A stretch of DNA of 5,821 nt from an uncultured Actinomycetes bacterium. Lineage in GTDB: Bacteria > Actinomycetota > Acidimicrobiia > Acidimicrobiales > Acidimicrobilacustridaceae. Below the pieces are notes generated by a model. The model was not told the origin of the DNA and ran no database searches. It saw only the letters and a list, made by a program, of their open reading frames with translations. The translations under genes were made by a program, and so were the position numbers. Location: positions 1-5,821 of the forward strand of contig CAMFLJ010000249.1 in the NCBI GenBank assembly GCA_945957335.1, given 5' to 3'. Below, one piece after another: positions 4,559 to 5,821 of the stretch; position 1 is the first letter of the stretch; each line of letters starts with the position of its first letter.

Positions 4559-5395
4559 GTGACCCTCACCCGCCGTGACATCACCGAGCTGCTCGAGCGA
4601 CACGGGCTGAGCCCGAGCCGAGCCCTCGGCCAGAACTTCGTCGCCGACCCCAACACGGTGCGCCGCATCGTGCGCCTCGCCGGGGTGGGCCCCGGCGACC
4701 GGGTGGTCGAGATCGGCCCCGGCGTGGGCTCGCTCACCACCGAGCTGGCCGAGTCCGGGGCCGTGGTCACCGCCGTCGAGCTCGACCGCCACCTCGTGCC
4801 CGTGCTCGAGGAGGTCGTGGGCCCCCTGGGGGTCAGGGTGGTCCAAGGTGACGCCTTGGAGGTCGACTGGGCGGAGCTGCTGGCGGGCCACGAGCGGTGG
4901 GCCCTCGTGGCCAACCTCCCCTACAACGTGGGCACCACGATCGTGCTGCAGCTGCTCGACGACGTCCCCGCCATCGACCGCATGCTCGTCATGGTGCAGC
5001 GCGAGGTCGGCGAGCGCCTGGCCGCCGCCCCCGGCACCTCGGCCTACGGCATCCCGTCGGTGAAGGTGGCGCTCTGGGCCACCGCCGAGGTCGTCGCCCG
5101 GGTGCCGGCCACGGTCTTCATCCCTCAACCAAAGGTCGAGAGTGTGCTGGTGCGCCTCACGCGCCTGCCCGAGCCGGCCGTCGACGTCGACCACGACGCC
5201 CTGATGGGCCTGGTGCGCAAGGCGTTCGGCCAGCGCCGCAAGATGCTGCGGAGGTCGCTCGGCGGCGTGGTGTCGCCCGAGGCCTTCGCCGCCGCCGGGG
5301 TGGCCCCGGACGACCGCCCCGAGCAGCTGGGGGTGGCCCAGTGGGGTGCGCTCACCGCTGCGGTGCTCGCCGAGGCGGGCCCTGGGCCGGCCTGA
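4559..5395 (+). CDS. ksgA: 16S rRNA (adenine1518/1519-N6)-dimethyltransferase KsgA/RsmA
   Basis: This enzyme uses four S-adenosylmethionine molecules to dimethylate the two adjacent adenines in the loop of 16S rRNA helix 45 (A1518 and A1519 in E. coli numbering), a late step and checkpoint in small-subunit assembly. Its loss classically gives kasugamycin resistance. The 278-residue length is normal. The N-terminus has the family signature ALGQNFVADPNTVRRIV. SAM motif I is VVEIGPGVGSLT (E51, G53, G55, G57), followed by the acidic strand VTAVELDRHLVPVL, VVQGDALEVDW, and the catalytic motif NLPYNV (N119-P121-Y122). MVQREVGERL, IPQPKVESVLVRL and the C-terminal helical RKAFGQRRKMLRRSL are also typical. 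GTG 4559 gives the expected MTLTRRDITELLERHGLSP start; the frame is open further upstream, but that part is the shadow of the preceding gene. The 16-bp gap to the rpf-like gene implies one operon. Confidence 0.98.
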   Translation: MTLTRRDITELLERHGLSPSRALGQNFVADPNTVRRIVRLAGVGPGDRVVEIGPGVGSLTTELAESGAVVTAVELDRHLVPVLEEVVGPLGVRVVQGDALEVDWAELLAGHERWALVANLPYNVGTTIVLQLLDDVPAIDRMLVMVQREVGERLAAAPGTSAYGIPSVKVALWATAEVVARVPATVFIPQPKVESVLVRLTRLPEPAVDVDHDALMGLVRKAFGQRRKMLRRSLGGVVSPEAFAAAGVAPDDRPEQLGVAQWGALTAAVLAEAGPGPA

Positions 5396-5422
5396 TCCCT
5401 CAGGCGCCCTCGTCGAGGGCGC
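5391..5422. terminator. Convergent-gene hairpins, possible bidirectional terminator
   Basis: CCTGA (5391-5395) and TCAGG (5400-5404) form a 5-bp dyad around TCCC that contains the stop codons of both convergent genes. Overlapping it by one base, GCGCCCTC (5404-5411) pairs with GAGGGCGC (5415-5422) across a 3-nt loop, an 8-bp G/C stem. This lies 8 bp after the ksgA stop but inside the last codons of the minus-strand gene. No U-tract is present on either strand, so it is only a candidate terminator, of the U-less kind reported in actinobacteria. Confidence 0.4.
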
Positions 5423-5821
5423 GGGCCATGTCGAGGAGGGTCAGCGTCGTGCGCCAGTTGCGGGTGGTCCCCACCCGGCCCACCTTGGCGGCCAGCTTCG
5501 ACCGTCCGGTGCCGTTCGGCAGGAACAGGTGCACCTCCGTCCCCACCCGCACCGCCTCGTCGGGGGCGAAGGCAGCCGGGTCGTCGGGCAGGGGCGGGAC
5601 GTCGTCGGGCCCGAGGAAGAGGGCGTGGACGTGAGCCGGGTCCTCGCCCCGGGCCAGGAACGGGCTGTCGGCCACCACCGCCGCCATCTCGTCCGCGGTG
5701 CGCACGACGACGGAGGTGGTGACGTCGCTTCCCGCGGCGATCGCGGCCGCGATCGCCGAGGCGGCGGCCGCGGTGTCGGTGTCGGGGGAGCGGAACACCA
5801 CGTTGCCGCTCTGGATGTAGG
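5400..5821 (-). CDS. DUF1697 family protein, N-terminus beyond window edge
   Basis: The reading frame runs off the right end, with 139 residues plus a partial codon visible. It begins YIQSGNVVFRSP, the characteristic core of DUF1697 proteins, which normally follows an N-terminal segment like ALLRGINVGG of about 40 residues. The C-terminal half has the other family hallmark, VHLFLPNGTGRSKLA followed by TTRNWRTTLTLLDMARAL. The family is about 180 residues long and has no established function that I know of; it is cytoplasmic by appearance, with no signal or membrane segment. The GTG at 5799-5801 is an internal valine of the QSGNVVF motif and not the true start. The gene is convergent with ksgA, with only 4 bp between stop codons, so it is transcribed separately. 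Codon use matches the metG-ksgA block, giving no sign of recent transfer. Confidence 0.92.
   Translation of the reverse strand, partial: YIQSGNVVFRSPDTDTAAAASAIAAAIAAGSDVTTSVVVRTADEMAAVVADSPFLARGEDPAHVHALFLGPDDVPPLPDDPAAFAPDEAVRVGTEVHLFLPNGTGRSKLAAKVGRVGTTRNWRTTLTLLDMARALDEGA

Noticed and set aside
3808..4914. 368-codon minus-strand frame over the rpf-like gene and ksgA
   Set aside because: It is antisense to two recognised genes and is low-complexity; the Thr-rich linker read backwards gives Val/Gly runs.

Overview
This 5.8 kb window is high-GC DNA whose gene order and sequence style point to an actinobacterium, most likely of the class Acidimicrobiia. The reasons are near-saturated G/C at third codon positions from metG rightwards, GTG starts without Shine-Dalgarno sequences, a Thr/Pro/Ala 'TTTT-AAP' linker in a secreted cell-wall enzyme, and the actinobacterial housekeeping order metG - tatD - rpf-like - ksgA. 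The class-level placement is inference. The first 25 bases are not genomic: they match the Nextera transposase adapter, so this is the raw end of a shotgun contig.

Layout. 1-25: sequencing adapter. 26-709 (+): C-terminal part of a sensor histidine kinase, cut just after the phospho-acceptor histidine would occur. 778-1188 (-): a small, probably exported protein of unknown function, convergent with the kinase and divergent from metG. 1189-1324: a 136-bp divergent promoter region with a likely leaderless promoter for metG overlapping a perfect dyad. 1325-2842 (+): methionyl-tRNA synthetase. 2869-3636 (+): TatD-family metal-dependent hydrolase/DNase. 3637-3912: a 276-bp gap with several inverted repeats, two of which offer mutually exclusive hairpins. 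3913-4542 (+): a membrane-anchored, Rpf-like/lysozyme-like muralytic protein, probably started at a CTG. 4559-5395 (+): KsgA/RsmA 16S rRNA dimethyltransferase. 5400-5821 (-): a DUF1697 protein, partial at the window edge and convergent with ksgA with 4 bp between the stop codons.

The metG-tatD-rpf-ksgA block combines translation (Met-tRNA charging, 16S rRNA maturation) with cell-wall hydrolysis for growth or resuscitation. The same order is known in Mycobacterium, where ispE follows ksgA. Here ispE is not next; a convergent DUF1697 gene occupies that place. The structured leader ahead of the rpf-like gene is the most interesting regulatory feature, because rpf leaders in other actinobacteria carry RNA-based control.

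I see no mobile element, CRISPR array, tRNA or rRNA, and no clearly new multi-gene system. The points most worth following are the rpf leader, the CTG start, the leaderless metG promoter with its dyad, the unassigned exported protein, and the compositional step near position 1300.
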